Shown in pieces: positions 44,122 to 53,099 of a DNA stretch of 64,000 bases. A program made the position numbers and the translations under genes. How positions within the stretch are numbered: position 1 is the stretch's first letter; each line of letters starts with the position of its first letter. The notes beneath the pieces are model-generated. The model did no database searches, was not told where the DNA came from, and saw only the letters and a list, made by a program, of their open reading frames with translations. The stretch comes from Sedimenticola sp. (GTDB lineage Bacteria; Pseudomonadota; Gammaproteobacteria; Chromatiales; Chromatiaceae): assembly GCA_026985055.1 (NCBI GenBank), contig JALSQZ010000058.1, positions 18,087 through 82,086 on the forward strand. The letters run 5' to 3'.

Positions 44122-45051
44122 ATGAGCGCCAATCTGATCCGTATCGCCACCCGTAAATCCCCCCTCGCCATGTGGCAGGCGGAACATGTTGCCGCTGCCC
44201 TGAGGACGGCTCATCCCGGCATTCAGGTCGAGCTGCTGGGTATGAGCACCCAAGGCGACAAGATTCTGGACACGCCCCTGGCCAAGATTGGCGGCAAGGG
44301 GCTGTTCGTAAAGGAGCTGGAGCAAGGCATGCTCGATGGCAGCGCGGATATTGCCGTGCATTCCATGAAGGATGTCCCGGTGGAGCTGCCCCAGGGCCTG
44401 CATCTGCCGGTCATCATGGAGCGGGAAGACCCCCGTGATGCCCTGGTATCCAATGACTATGCCAGCCTGGACGAACTGCCCGAGGGAGCCAGGGTGGGCA
44501 CCTCCAGCCTGCGCCGCCAGTGCCAGCTCAGGGCAGGGAGACCGGATCTGAAGCTGTTGCCCTTGCGTGGCAACGTGAACACCCGCCTGCGCAAGCTTGA
44601 TGAAGGCGAATACGATGCCATTGTGCTTGCGGCTGCGGGTCTGATCCGGCTGGATTTTGCGCATCGTATTCGTGCCTTCATCGAACCGGGGCAAAGTCTG
44701 CCGGCCATTGGTCAGGGAGCAGTGGGCATAGAATGCCGGGCCGATGATGCGCGGGTGAATGATCTCATTGCTCCTTTACATCATGCCGATACCGCGAGCC
44801 GGGTGCTGGCGGAGCGGGCCATGAACAACCGTCTGGAAGGCGGCTGTCAGGTGCCCATTGCTGGACACGCGATTCTTCAGGGGGAAGAACTGTGGCTGCG
44901 TGGTCTGGTGGGCAGCGAGGATGGCAAAACCATTGTGCGTGACGAGATACGCGGCCCCAGGGAAGAGGCGGAAGTCATGGGCGTGACCCTGGCAGAGCGG
45001 CTGCTGGCAGATGGCGCGGACCAGATTCTGAAAAACCTGTATGCCCGGTAA
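44122..45051 (+). CDS. hemC: Hydroxymethylbilane synthase (porphobilinogen deaminase)
   Basis: Polymerises four porphobilinogens into hydroxymethylbilane. The 309-residue protein has [98 protein letters not shown] and the cofactor Cys in [13 protein letters not shown] (about 240). All catalytic Arg and Asp positions appear intact. First gene of the heme operon. Confidence 0.98.
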   Translation: MSANLIRIATRKSPLAMWQAEHVAAALRTAHPGIQVELLGMSTQGDKILDTPLAKIGGKGLFVKELEQGMLDGSADIAVHSMKDVPVELPQGLHLPVIMEREDPRDALVSNDYASLDELPEGARVGTSSLRRQCQLRAGRPDLKLLPLRGNVNTRLRKLDEGEYDAIVLAAAGLIRLDFAHRIRAFIEPGQSLPAIGQGAVGIECRADDARVNDLIAPLHHADTASRVLAERAMNNRLEGGCQVPIAGHAILQGEELWLRGLVGSEDGKTIVRDEIRGPREEAEVMGVTLAERLLADGADQILKNLYAR

Positions 45052-45078
45052 CATCAACCCGAATCCGGCTGACTGCCC

Positions 45079-45843
45079 ATGACTTGTGATCTGCAAGGGA
45101 TGAGCGTGCTGGTGACTCGCCCCGAAGGCCAGGCGCATGCCCTCTGCGCCCTCATCGAAAAGGCCCATGGACGCCCCCTGCGCTTTCCCGCCATGGAAAT
45201 TGTGCCCCTGGACACGCAACCGGCAAGACAGGTGCTGGCGGCCGCGGGCGATGCTGAGTTGCTGGTCTTCATCAGCGCCAATGCAGTCAGTCATGCGTTT
45301 CCCCTGCTACCGGAAGCCTTGCCCCTGGACCTGCGGATTGCCGCCATCGGCGATGCCACTGCCCGGCGTCTGGAAGAGGCGGGTTTGCCGGTCACCCTGA
45401 AACCGGAAGGCCGCTTCGACAGCGAAGGTCTGCTGAGCCTGCCGCAGCTGCAGGATCTCGCTGGCAGCAAGGTCATTATCGTGCGTGGACGTGGCGGACG
45501 GGAAAAACTGCGCGCCGGACTGGAAGCGCGGGGAGCGCAGGTAAGCTATGCGGAAGTCTATGAGCGGCGGCGTCCCCGGCGTGATGCGCGCAATCTGGTG
45601 CAAGGCTGGGAGCAGCTGGTCGATGTGGTCACGGTTACCAGTTCCGCGGTGCTGGACAATCTGTTGCGGATGCTGGGGGACGCGGGCGTGGAAAGGCTTC
45701 GGCAAACGCCTCTTGTGGTGCTCAGTGAACGCACCGCGGAACATGCCTTCAATCTCGGCTGTGAATCCATCTGGGTAACGGAACAGGCCGGCGATCATGG
45801 TATTCTCCGGGCATTGTGTGAAATCCGGGAAGAACATTCATGA
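45079..45843 (+). CDS. hemD: Uroporphyrinogen-III synthase
   Basis: Closes and inverts ring D of hydroxymethylbilane. HemD proteins are poorly conserved; here the 254-residue two-domain fold shows VLVTRPEGQAHALCALIEKAHG, the LVFISANAVSHAF hinge, IAAIGDATARRLEEAGLPVTLKP, KVIIVRGRGGREKLRAGLEARGAQVSYAEVYERRRP and VTVTSSAVLDNLLRM. Place 27 bases after hemC supports it. Its stop overlaps the symporter start (ATGA). Confidence 0.95.
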   Translation: MTCDLQGMSVLVTRPEGQAHALCALIEKAHGRPLRFPAMEIVPLDTQPARQVLAAAGDAELLVFISANAVSHAFPLLPEALPLDLRIAAIGDATARRLEEAGLPVTLKPEGRFDSEGLLSLPQLQDLAGSKVIIVRGRGGREKLRAGLEARGAQVSYAEVYERRRPRRDARNLVQGWEQLVDVVTVTSSAVLDNLLRMLGDAGVERLRQTPLVVLSERTAEHAFNLGCESIWVTEQAGDHGILRALCEIREEHS

Positions 45844-47078
45844 AATCCTTTTTGCGCTACCTGACCAGCGAGCAGGCAACCAACCGGCTGGTAGTTGTCG
45901 GTATCGTGCTGGGCATACTGTTTGGCATGTTTCTGCCGGAATGGGCCCTGGCGCAAAAAGCCCTGGGCAAGGCTTTCGTCGCCTTCCTCAAGATGCTGGT
46001 GGTGCCTTTGGTGTTTGCTTCCATCTATGTTGCCATCTCCGGCCTGGGCGGGCTGGATCAACTGCGCCGCATCGGTCTCAAGACCGTGGGTCTGTATGTG
46101 CTGACCACCGCCCTGGCAGTGCTGCTGGCCATCATTGCCATGAATCTGTTTCCCATTGGCGATGCGGTTTCCGCCGAGGGATTGACTTATGACCGGGCCA
46201 GGAATGTGGCGCCGTTTTCCCTGGGCAGCATGCTCCTGAGCTTCATTCCCACCAATGTGTTCAAGGCTCTGGCCACCGGTTCCATGATGCAGGTGATCGT
46301 GTTTGCGATTCTGTTCGGTATCGCCAGCCTGTATCTCGAAGAAAAACACCATAGCGTGATGCTGGACGTGTTTACCGGCATCAGCGAGGCCATGCTCAAG
46401 CTGGCGCGCTGGGTGATACTGTTCACTCCTCTGGGAGTGTTCAGCCTGATCAGCTATGTGGTGGCGGACCAGGGGGTGCAGACCATCATCGATCTGTGGA
46501 AATACATCCTGCTGGTGCTCGGGGTGCTGCTGTTGCATGGATTGCTTACCCTGCCGGCGGTGATGGCCCTGTTCGCGCATATCAACCCCTACCGTTATCT
46601 GAATCGCATCAAGGAAGTGCCCTTGATGGCCTTTTCCACCGCCTCCAGTGCCGCGACCCTGCCGGTGAGCATGCGCGTGGCGGTGGAGAAGGGCGGGGTG
46701 CAAAAGGAAACCGCCAGTTTTGTCCTGCCCCTGGGAGCCACGGTTTCCATGGATGGAACCGCGGCCTATCTGACTATCGCCGTGCTGTATATCGCCAATC
46801 TGGCGGGGCTGCCCATGAGCTTTGGCGACCAGCTGTTGCTGGGCTTTACCGTGGTGGCCCTGAGCGTGGGGGTGGCGGCCCTGCCCAGCGCTTCACTGGT
46901 GATGATGGTCGTGATTCTCAATCAGGCGAGCCTGCCCATAGAATACATGGCCCTGATCGTGGTCGTGGATCGCATTCTGGACATGGCGCGTACTTCCCTG
47001 AATGTCACCTCCGACATGGTGGTGGCCAAGACCGTGGATACCATCAACAAGCGGAGCATGAGTGAACAAAAAGACTGA
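45840..47078 (+). CDS. Dicarboxylate/amino-acid:cation symporter (DAACS family) inside the hem operon
   Basis: A 412-residue inner-membrane carrier of the GltP/DctA family, importing glutamate, aspartate or C4-dicarboxylates with protons or sodium. Visible: eight or so helices; LKMLVVPLVFASIYVAISGLGGL; the hairpin motif STASSAATLPVSM; VLPLGATVSMDGTAAYLTIAVLYIANLAG; and the substrate-binding DRILDMARTSLNVTSDMVVAK near the end. Asp in helix 8 (DMART) and Asn/Asp in NVTSD are kept. It is embedded between hemD and hemX with overlaps of 4 and 17 bases, so it must be co-expressed with heme synthesis genes. Glutamate is the ultimate heme precursor by the C5 route, which makes glutamate uptake a possible reason; that is inference. 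Confidence 0.94.
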   Translation: MKSFLRYLTSEQATNRLVVVGIVLGILFGMFLPEWALAQKALGKAFVAFLKMLVVPLVFASIYVAISGLGGLDQLRRIGLKTVGLYVLTTALAVLLAIIAMNLFPIGDAVSAEGLTYDRARNVAPFSLGSMLLSFIPTNVFKALATGSMMQVIVFAILFGIASLYLEEKHHSVMLDVFTGISEAMLKLARWVILFTPLGVFSLISYVVADQGVQTIIDLWKYILLVLGVLLLHGLLTLPAVMALFAHINPYRYLNRIKEVPLMAFSTASSAATLPVSMRVAVEKGGVQKETASFVLPLGATVSMDGTAAYLTIAVLYIANLAGLPMSFGDQLLLGFTVVALSVGVAALPSASLVMMVVILNQASLPIEYMALIVVVDRILDMARTSLNVTSDMVVAKTVDTINKRSMSEQKD

Positions 47079-48228
47079 AGCCCGTCCCACCGTGGTCATC
47101 GACATGGCCGCGGAACAGGAAGCGCCAGCGCCCAGGCCGGCTGGCCGGATGCCTTTGTTGCTGGCATTGCTCGCCCTGTTGCTCGCCGCCGCGGGGCTCG
47201 GTGGGGGCTATTACTGGTGGCAGCAGATGCGCATGGATCTGGAACGCATGACCGCCCGCGCCGAGGCGGCTGCACAGTTACAGCAGGAATTGCAGGCCAG
47301 CCTGAGCCAGGCGCGCAAACTGCTGGACAGGCAGCAACAGACCCTTGCCCGGCTCGATCCCGGCAAACGGCTGGATGAGGCCTTGTCGGCAAGCCGTGAA
47401 TCCCTGGAGAAGCAGCATCGGCTGATGCGCGCCGAGCGCACCCGCATGGAACAACGGGAAGTGGAGTTGCGTGCCACCATTGCCGATCTGCGCAAGCGTC
47501 TGGGAAAGCCGGACAAACGCTGGATGGTGGCTGAAGCCGAATATCTGATCGGCATTGCCCGGCGGCGTCTGGAACTCATGGGAGATACCGGAACCGCCCT
47601 GGCCGCCCTGGCGGAAGCCAGTCAGCGTCTCGCGGATACCGGCGATGCGCAGTGGGATGGGTTGCGTGACGATATTGCCCGCCAGATGGGCGCATTGAAG
47701 GCAGCGCGATCCAATGACCGTCACGCCTTGCTGAAGAAGCTCGACGAACTCAAGCCGGGGCTGGCCGGGCTCGTGGCCAGGGTCGTCGCGGAACAAGAGC
47801 AGGCTGTCCCCAGGCCTGCTGCGGAAACCGCCGAAACGGATGAACATGATCTGCGCAACCTGGGCCGGGATCTGTTTCGGGGCCTGAAGGAAAGCGTGCG
47901 CCTGCGTCATCATGATCAGCCGGCAAGGAATCTGCTGCTCGATGGCCAGGAAGAATTGCTGCGTCAGAATCTGAACCTGATTCTGGAAACCGCGCGCCTG
48001 GCCGTGGTGCAGGAGGATGCCGTTCTCTACCGGGACAGCCTGATTCGTCTGGAGCGCGGTATACAGCGCTATTTCCGCACGGAGGCGGATTCGGTGCAGG
48101 CTTTGCTGGCCCGGATCAGAGCCTTGCGCTCTGCCGATCTGAATCCCGCCTTGCCGGATCTAGGCCCCCTGCTGGAAGCATTGCGCACCCGCCAGCAACT
48201 CGCCTTCGGTTCCGGGGGAACGTCGTGA
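47062..48228 (+). CDS. hemX: HemX, uroporphyrinogen-III C-methyltransferase-like membrane protein
   Basis: A 388-residue bitopic inner-membrane protein. A short cytoplasmic part with Pro and Ala, one TM (PLLLALLALLLAAAGLGGGYYWW, about 32-54) and a long periplasmic coiled coil (RMTARAEAAAQLQQELQASL to about 165), then a helical domain with WMVAEAEYLIGIARRRLELMGD, typical of HemX. It lacks the SAM-binding motifs of a true methyltransferase despite the family name. The GTG at 47062 overlaps the symporter; an ATG at 47104 is an alternative start just before the TM. It overlaps hemY by four bases. Confidence 0.92.
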   Translation: MNKKTEARPTVVIDMAAEQEAPAPRPAGRMPLLLALLALLLAAAGLGGGYYWWQQMRMDLERMTARAEAAAQLQQELQASLSQARKLLDRQQQTLARLDPGKRLDEALSASRESLEKQHRLMRAERTRMEQREVELRATIADLRKRLGKPDKRWMVAEAEYLIGIARRRLELMGDTGTALAALAEASQRLADTGDAQWDGLRDDIARQMGALKAARSNDRHALLKKLDELKPGLAGLVARVVAEQEQAVPRPAAETAETDEHDLRNLGRDLFRGLKESVRLRHHDQPARNLLLDGQEELLRQNLNLILETARLAVVQEDAVLYRDSLIRLERGIQRYFRTEADSVQALLARIRALRSADLNPALPDLGPLLEALRTRQQLAFGSGGTS

Positions 48229-49514
48229 GGTTGCTGCTTCAGGCCTGTTTGTTTCTGCTCCTGGGTGGCCTGGCCGCCTGGGCCATCCGGCATGATCCCG
48301 GATATGCCTTTCTTGCCTGGGGCAACTGGTCTTTGGAAACCAGTCTGGTGATGCTGACGGTGCTTGGCGCGACCGCGTTGGGACTGCTCTACTACCTGTT
48401 GCGCATGTTGCTGGGGGTGTTCCATGCACCGGGGAAGGTTGCCGCCTGGCGCCAGACCCGGCGCCAGCGCATGGCCCGCCAGCGTCTCACCCGGGGATTG
48501 CTGGAATTTGCCGAAGGGCACTGGGACAGGGCGGAAAAACTGCTCATGCAGGACGCCCAGTTGTCGGACACGCCTTTGCTCAACTATCTTTCCGCGGCCC
48601 GTGCGGCGCAGCGCCAGGGCGCCTACGAGCGTCGTGATGCCTATATCCGCATGGCGCACCGGCATATGCCCACTGCGGATGTCGCGGTTGGTCTCACCCA
48701 GGCGGAACTGCAATTGGCTCACCAGCAGTTTGAGCAGGCTCTGGCCACCCTCAAGCATCTGCGAGTCGCGGCGCCCCGGCACAGTCATGTATTGCGTCTG
48801 CTGGCCCGTCTGTACGAACAGCTGGGTGACTGGGAGCAGTTGCGCCAGTTGTTGCCGGATCTGCGCAAGGCAAGAACAGCGCCTCCTGAGGAGCTGAACG
48901 TTCTGGAAAAGCGTATCTGGCTGGCCTTGCTGGAAGCAGCAGCGCTTTCCCTGGAACCCAGTCGACTGTATACGGTCTGGCAAAAGATGCCCAAAGTCCT
49001 GCATCAGGATCCCGCCATGATTGTCGCCTATGCGGGCTGGCTGCATCGACGCCAGCATGACGCGGAAGCGGAAGCCTTGCTGCACAGGCTGCTGAAGAAA
49101 AGCTGGAATGAAGAAGCGGTAAAACTGTACGGGCTGTTGCAAATGGATGATGCGGCGGCTGCGCTGACCCGGGTGGAAGCCTGGTTGAAAGGACGGGAGC
49201 TGAACCCCGTGCTGTTGCTCGCCCTGGGTCGCTTGAGCCTGCGTGACCGGCTCTGGGGCAAGGCACGCAGTTACCTGGAGGCGGCGATAGCCAATGGCGC
49301 GGGTCTGGATGCCCGACGGGAACTGGGAAGACTGCTGGACGCCCTGGGAGAACAGCAGGCCGCAGCGGATGTCTATCGCCAGGCAGTGCTGGCGCAGCCG
49401 GGGGCAGCACCAGTTACTCTGCCTGAGCATATTCCCCAGGCCAATCTGGGCGATGCGCGTGGCGCTGCAGAGCATGTGCTTCCCGATCTGCAGGAGCCCT
49501 TGACGGAAAGCTGA
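48225..49514 (+). CDS. hemY: HemY, TPR membrane protein of heme biosynthesis operon
   Basis: A 429-residue protein: two N-terminal TM helices (LLLQACLFLLLGGLAAWAI and SLVMLTVLGATALGLLYYLLRMLL) and a cytoplasmic array of TPR-like repeats (RLTRGLLEFAEGHWDRAEKLL, ARAAQRQGAYERRDAYIRMA, ADVAVGLTQAELQLAHQQFEQALATL). It matches enterobacterial HemY, which is thought to coordinate heme enzymes and is not related to protoporphyrinogen oxidase of the same name in Bacillus. Three bases separate it from the following HupK-like gene. Confidence 0.95.
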   Translation: MRLLLQACLFLLLGGLAAWAIRHDPGYAFLAWGNWSLETSLVMLTVLGATALGLLYYLLRMLLGVFHAPGKVAAWRQTRRQRMARQRLTRGLLEFAEGHWDRAEKLLMQDAQLSDTPLLNYLSAARAAQRQGAYERRDAYIRMAHRHMPTADVAVGLTQAELQLAHQQFEQALATLKHLRVAAPRHSHVLRLLARLYEQLGDWEQLRQLLPDLRKARTAPPEELNVLEKRIWLALLEAAALSLEPSRLYTVWQKMPKVLHQDPAMIVAYAGWLHRRQHDAEAEALLHRLLKKSWNEEAVKLYGLLQMDDAAAALTRVEAWLKGRELNPVLLLALGRLSLRDRLWGKARSYLEAAIANGAGLDARRELGRLLDALGEQQAAADVYRQAVLAQPGAAPVTLPEHIPQANLGDARGAAEHVLPDLQEPLTES

Positions 49515-49517
49515 TCC

Positions 49518-50672
49518 ATGGGGCTGGAAGGTAGTATAAGCATCGATCTGCAGCTGGATGGGTTCGCCGTGGCTGAAGTGGCCATTGCTTCCCGTCGCCC
49601 GGTGCATGCATCCCGGGTGCTGGAGGGAAAGCCCGCGGACGAGGCCCTGGGGTTTCTTGGTATGCTGTTCAGCGTCTGTGGCACGGCCCAGTCCTGTGCT
49701 GGCGTGCGAGCTTGTGAGCAGGCTCTGGACCATGTCGAAGCCCCGATGGTGGCTGCGCGCCGCAATTTGATGGTGCAGCTGGAAAGCTTGCGTGAACATC
49801 TGTGGCGACTGTTTCTGGATTGGCCACCGCTGCAGGGGGAAGAAGAGGACGGGGATGCGATGCAGAAGATGCTGCGTCTGCATGCGGCTCTGTCAGGCAT
49901 GCTCGATCCGCAGCAGGACCTGTTCCGTATTTCCGGGTCTGTAGCGCTTGTGGATGATGGGGACTGGCAGCGCCTGACGGGCCAGTTGTCCGCCCTGGTG
50001 CAAGAACGGGTTTTTGCTCAATCTCCGGAAAGCTGGCTGGAGCTGGCGGACGTGCAGGAGCTCGATTCCTGGGCTGGCAGAACCGATACCTTTGCAGCCA
50101 GGTTGTTGCGAGGCGTAAGGGAAAGGCGTTGGGCGGCGGCGGGCCGCTGCTCTGTGGAAGCACTGCCCGATCTGGATGGATGCGCGCTGGCCCGCTATTT
50201 CGACTACCAGACTTTTGTGGAAACCCCCTTGTGGCATGGACAGCCCCGGGAAACCTCGGCATTTACCCGGGTGAACACTCCCCTGACTGCCGCGCTGCAG
50301 GCAGATTTCGGCAATGGCCTGCTTCCGCGCCTGGTGGCTCGTCTGTCGGAAATGGCGCAGCTTTGTCAGGAGCTGCAGGCCTTCCGGTTCCGGGAAGCCC
50401 CGCAACCCGCCTGTCTTGCCCATTCCGGCATGGGCCTTGGCCAGGTGGAAGCCGCCCGGGGACGACTGATTCATCAGATTGTGCTGGAAGAACAGCAAAT
50501 CACTCGCTACCGCATCCTCGCCCCCACCGAGTGGAATTTTCATCCCAAGGGCGTGGTTGCCCAGGGGCTCGCCGCCCTGACGGGAACAGAAGCGCAAATC
50601 AGGGAGCAGGCCCGCTTGCTGATTAGCGCCATTGATCCCTGTGTGGCTTATGAGCTGAATCTGCACGGTTGA
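49518..50672 (+). CDS. HupK-like protein, Ni-free relative of [NiFe]-hydrogenase large subunits
   Basis: A 384-residue protein resembling HupK/HoxV, relatives of [NiFe]-hydrogenase large subunits that act in cofactor assembly. Similarities: HASRVLEGKPADEALGF and SVCGTAQSCAGVRACEQAL in the place of the N-terminal L2 motif, then GRLIHQIVLEEQQITRYRI with APTEWNFHP, and the terminal DPCVAYEL. The four Ni-binding cysteines of true enzymes (CxxC twice) are not kept: the N-terminal site has Cys54 and Cys60 six apart, and the C-terminal site is DPC-V-A-Y with Tyr378 for the second Cys. There is no C-terminal peptide beyond the DPC motif for HupD-type cleavage. It follows hemY by three bases, with no hydrogenase genes in the window. 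Confidence 0.78.
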   Translation: MGLEGSISIDLQLDGFAVAEVAIASRRPVHASRVLEGKPADEALGFLGMLFSVCGTAQSCAGVRACEQALDHVEAPMVAARRNLMVQLESLREHLWRLFLDWPPLQGEEEDGDAMQKMLRLHAALSGMLDPQQDLFRISGSVALVDDGDWQRLTGQLSALVQERVFAQSPESWLELADVQELDSWAGRTDTFAARLLRGVRERRWAAAGRCSVEALPDLDGCALARYFDYQTFVETPLWHGQPRETSAFTRVNTPLTAALQADFGNGLLPRLVARLSEMAQLCQELQAFRFREAPQPACLAHSGMGLGQVEAARGRLIHQIVLEEQQITRYRILAPTEWNFHPKGVVAQGLAALTGTEAQIREQARLLISAIDPCVAYELNLHG

Positions 50673-50688
50673 GAGATTGTCCGGGAGC

Positions 50689-50721
50689 GGAAAACAGGGG
50701 AACCCTCTTCCCCTGTTTTCC
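50689..50721. terminator. Strong hairpin between the HupK-like gene and gor
   Basis: GGAAAACAGGGGAA (50689-50702), five-base loop, TTCCCCTGTTTTCC (50708-50721): a perfect 14-bp stem between convergent genes, 16 bases after the HupK-like stop and 10 before the gor stop. It has no long T tract on either strand, but its position fits a bidirectional terminator. Confidence 0.8.
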
Positions 50722-50730
50722 ACTTGTCCA

Positions 50731-52134
50731 TCAACCGGCTTTGCGCCATTCCCTGTCTCCGTTTTTGTCCTGCAAGGAGGCCGGTTTCCCGGCCTTCAGG
50801 GTCACCAGCTCCTCGGAACTCACGGGATGGATGGCAATGGTGCGGTCGAAATCCGCCTTGGTGGCTCCCATTTTCACCGCCACGGCAAAGCCCTGCAGCA
50901 TTTCATCCACGTTGTCACCGATCAGATGTATGCCCACGACCTGCTCCTTTTCTCCGGCGCAGACGAGTTTCATGGCGGTAGTCATGCCGTGGTTGCTCAG
51001 GGCATGACGCATGGGCGTGAATTCCGTCTGATAGACCCTTACCCGTGGATGGCGCTGTTCGGCTTCCTCTTGGGTAAGGCCGACGGTGGCCACCGGAGGA
51101 TGGGCAAACACCACGCTGGGAATGTTGTCATGGTCTATCCGGGCATCGACCTGGCCATCGAACAGCCGCGCCGCCAGCTTGCGTCCGGCGGCAATGGCCA
51201 CCGGTGTCAGGGGACTGCGGCCAGTAATGTCGCCGATGGCATAGATGCCGGGAACATTGGTGTTCTGGTACTCGTCCGTGGGCACCATGCCATTGGCTTC
51301 AGTGCGCACCCCGGCCTCCTTGAGTCCCAGATAACGGGTGTTGGGCGCTCGGCCAACCGCCCAGATCACGCAATCAAAATCCGCCAAGGCTTCGCCCGCT
51401 GTGCTTTCCAAGCGGATGCCCTGGCGCTCTTTCACCAACGCCTTGACCGGGAAATTCAGGTGCAGTCGAATTCCCTGTTTTGTCATTTCGTTCATCAGAA
51501 CCCGGCTGATCATCGGGTCGAAACGTTCCAGCACCCGGTCTTCCAGGGCGATCAGGGAAACCTCTGATCCGAGCGCCTGCAACATGCCGGCCAGCTCTAC
51601 GCCGATATAGCCGCCACCGATGATGGCTACCCGTCCGGGTGGTTCGTCTAGAGCGAAAAAACCATCGGATGTGATGCCCAGTTCGGCTCCCGGCACCGGG
51701 GGTACCATGGGATGGCCGCCGGTGGCGATGACGATATGCTCTGCATGATAGCGTTCGCCGTTGACCTTTATGGTTCTGTTGTCGATAAAGCGGGCATGCC
51801 CCTGAATGTGGGCAATGCCGAGATCATCCACATAGTTGTCCCAGTATCGGTTGATGTTGCGGATGTAGGTCTCGCGCCCTTCCACCAGCCGCTTCCAGTC
51901 GGTACGGCCGCGGGTGGCGGGAATGCCGAAACCTTCGGCATCGTCCACCGCGTGAGCCAGGTTGGCGGCATACCACATGATTTTCTTGGGCACGCAGCCG
52001 TTGTTGACGCAGGTACCGCCCATCTTGTGCGCCTCTACCACGGCGACTTTTCTGCCCAGTTGTGCTGCGGTTTCCGCCACCGCCAGGCCGCCGCTGCCGC
52101 CACCGATGGTGATCAGATCGAATGTTTTGTTCAT
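50731..52134 (-). CDS. gor: Glutathione reductase
   Basis: NADPH-dependent flavoenzyme keeping glutathione reduced, 467 residues. FAD-binding [17 protein letters not shown], the redox disulfide [13 protein letters not shown] (Cys42, Cys47), NAD(P)-binding [40 protein letters not shown] and the C-terminal dimer His-Glu pair in [13 protein letters not shown]. The VNNGCVPKK form is characteristic of Gor. It follows the peroxiredoxin-glutaredoxin gene by 60 bases with a hairpin between them, so the two make a functional unit. Confidence 0.95.
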   Translation of the reverse strand: MNKTFDLITIGGGSGGLAVAETAAQLGRKVAVVEAHKMGGTCVNNGCVPKKIMWYAANLAHAVDDAEGFGIPATRGRTDWKRLVEGRETYIRNINRYWDNYVDDLGIAHIQGHARFIDNRTIKVNGERYHAEHIVIATGGHPMVPPVPGAELGITSDGFFALDEPPGRVAIIGGGYIGVELAGMLQALGSEVSLIALEDRVLERFDPMISRVLMNEMTKQGIRLHLNFPVKALVKERQGIRLESTAGEALADFDCVIWAVGRAPNTRYLGLKEAGVRTEANGMVPTDEYQNTNVPGIYAIGDITGRSPLTPVAIAAGRKLAARLFDGQVDARIDHDNIPSVVFAHPPVATVGLTQEEAEQRHPRVRVYQTEFTPMRHALSNHGMTTAMKLVCAGEKEQVVGIHLIGDNVDEMLQGFAVAVKMGATKADFDRTIAIHPVSSEELVTLKAGKPASLQDKNGDREWRKAG

Positions 52135-52155
52135 GTTGTGTTCTCCGGTTGGCCG

Positions 52156-52185
52156 GCAACGGCCTCTGTAAACAAGGGCCGTTGC
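52156..52185 (-). promoter_or_regulatory. Intercistronic hairpin between Prx-Grx gene and gor
   Basis: GCAACGGCC (52156-52164) and GGCCGTTGC (52177-52185) form a perfect 9-bp G+C-rich stem with a 12-base loop. There is no T tract after it in the direction of transcription, so it is more likely an mRNA stabiliser or partial terminator that sets the ratio of the two proteins than a full stop. Confidence 0.55.
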
Positions 52186-52194
52186 GGCAGATGC

Positions 52195-52941
52195 TTATGC
52201 AGCCTGGCTTGTGGCACTGTTCAGCCACTCTTCCAGCACTTCCGAACCACCGATGCATTCGCCTTCGACGAATACCTGGGGCACGCTGTCCGAGCCGCTC
52301 ATGGCTCGCAGGGAGCGCAGGCTGGCGTCGCGGCCAAGAATGATTTCTTCGTAGTCCAGGCCGGCGCGATCGAGCATTTCCTTTGCTCTGGCGCAATAAG
52401 GGCAGCCCGGCTTGGTGAAGATGCTGATGGCCCGCGGTTTCTCTGCCCGGGGATTGATGTAGTCGAGCATGGTGTCTGCATCGGACACCTCGAAGGGATC
52501 ACCGGGGACATCGGGTTCGATGAACATCTTTTCGATTACGCCATCTTTTACCAGCATGGAATAGCGCCAGCTGCGTTTGCCAAAGCCCAGATCGGACTTG
52601 TCCACGAGCATGCCCATGGCTTCGGTAAATTCGCCGTTGCCGTCGGGGAGCAGGGTGACGTTTTGCGCTTCCTGATCCTTTTTCCATGCGTCCATGACGA
52701 AGGCGTCGTTTACCGAAAGGCAGACGATTTCATCCACACCATTGTCATGCAAGGTTTTTGCCAGTTCGTTATATCGGGGCAGATGGGTGGAGGAGCAGGT
52801 GGGTGTAAACGCGCCGGGTAGAGAGAACACCACGACGGTGCGCCCGTTGAAGATGTCATCGCTGTGGACATCAACGAATTCGTTGTTTTTGCGGGTCTTG
52901 AAGACAACCTGGGGAACCTTCCGGCCTTCGATGTTTTTCAT
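52195..52941 (-). CDS. Peroxiredoxin-glutaredoxin fusion (hybrid Prx5)
   Basis: A glutathione-dependent peroxidase, 248 residues. The N-terminal Prx5 domain (about 1-160) has the peroxidatic Cys49 in [15 protein letters not shown], with [14 protein letters not shown] and [32 protein letters not shown]. The C-terminal glutaredoxin domain (about 170-248) has [14 protein letters not shown] (Cys180, Cys183), the cis-Pro in [18 protein letters not shown]. Hybrid enzymes of this kind (as in Haemophilus and Chromatium) reduce H2O2 and alkyl peroxides with GSH alone, regenerated by the adjacent Gor. The A+T-rich leader (52942-53040) could hold an OxyR site, but I could not fit one convincingly. Confidence 0.95.
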   Translation of the reverse strand: MKNIEGRKVPQVVFKTRKNNEFVDVHSDDIFNGRTVVVFSLPGAFTPTCSSTHLPRYNELAKTLHDNGVDEIVCLSVNDAFVMDAWKKDQEAQNVTLLPDGNGEFTEAMGMLVDKSDLGFGKRSWRYSMLVKDGVIEKMFIEPDVPGDPFEVSDADTMLDYINPRAEKPRAISIFTKPGCPYCARAKEMLDRAGLDYEEIILGRDASLRSLRAMSGSDSVPQVFVEGECIGGSEVLEEWLNSATSQAA

Positions 52942-53099
52942 GATATATCTCCTGATTGGATTGATTTAGTTGATAGCTAACTAATGTGTAAATATTATTG
53001 CTATAATCAATCAATAGGGATAATTGTTATTTTTCATTCACATGATAGAAAAAGACAATCATGAGGAGTTTTGCAGGTCTGTCCGCTTGCTGCCTTGTT

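Noticed and set aside
48069..49883. Roughly 600-codon minus-strand frame opposite hemY
   Set aside because: Gln/His-rich translation characteristic of an antisense shadow of hemY.
52942..53040. OxyR-like ATAG/CTAT repeats upstream of the Prx-Grx gene
   Set aside because: Some half-site-like words occur but spacing does not fit the four-element OxyR pattern; A+T richness explains them.
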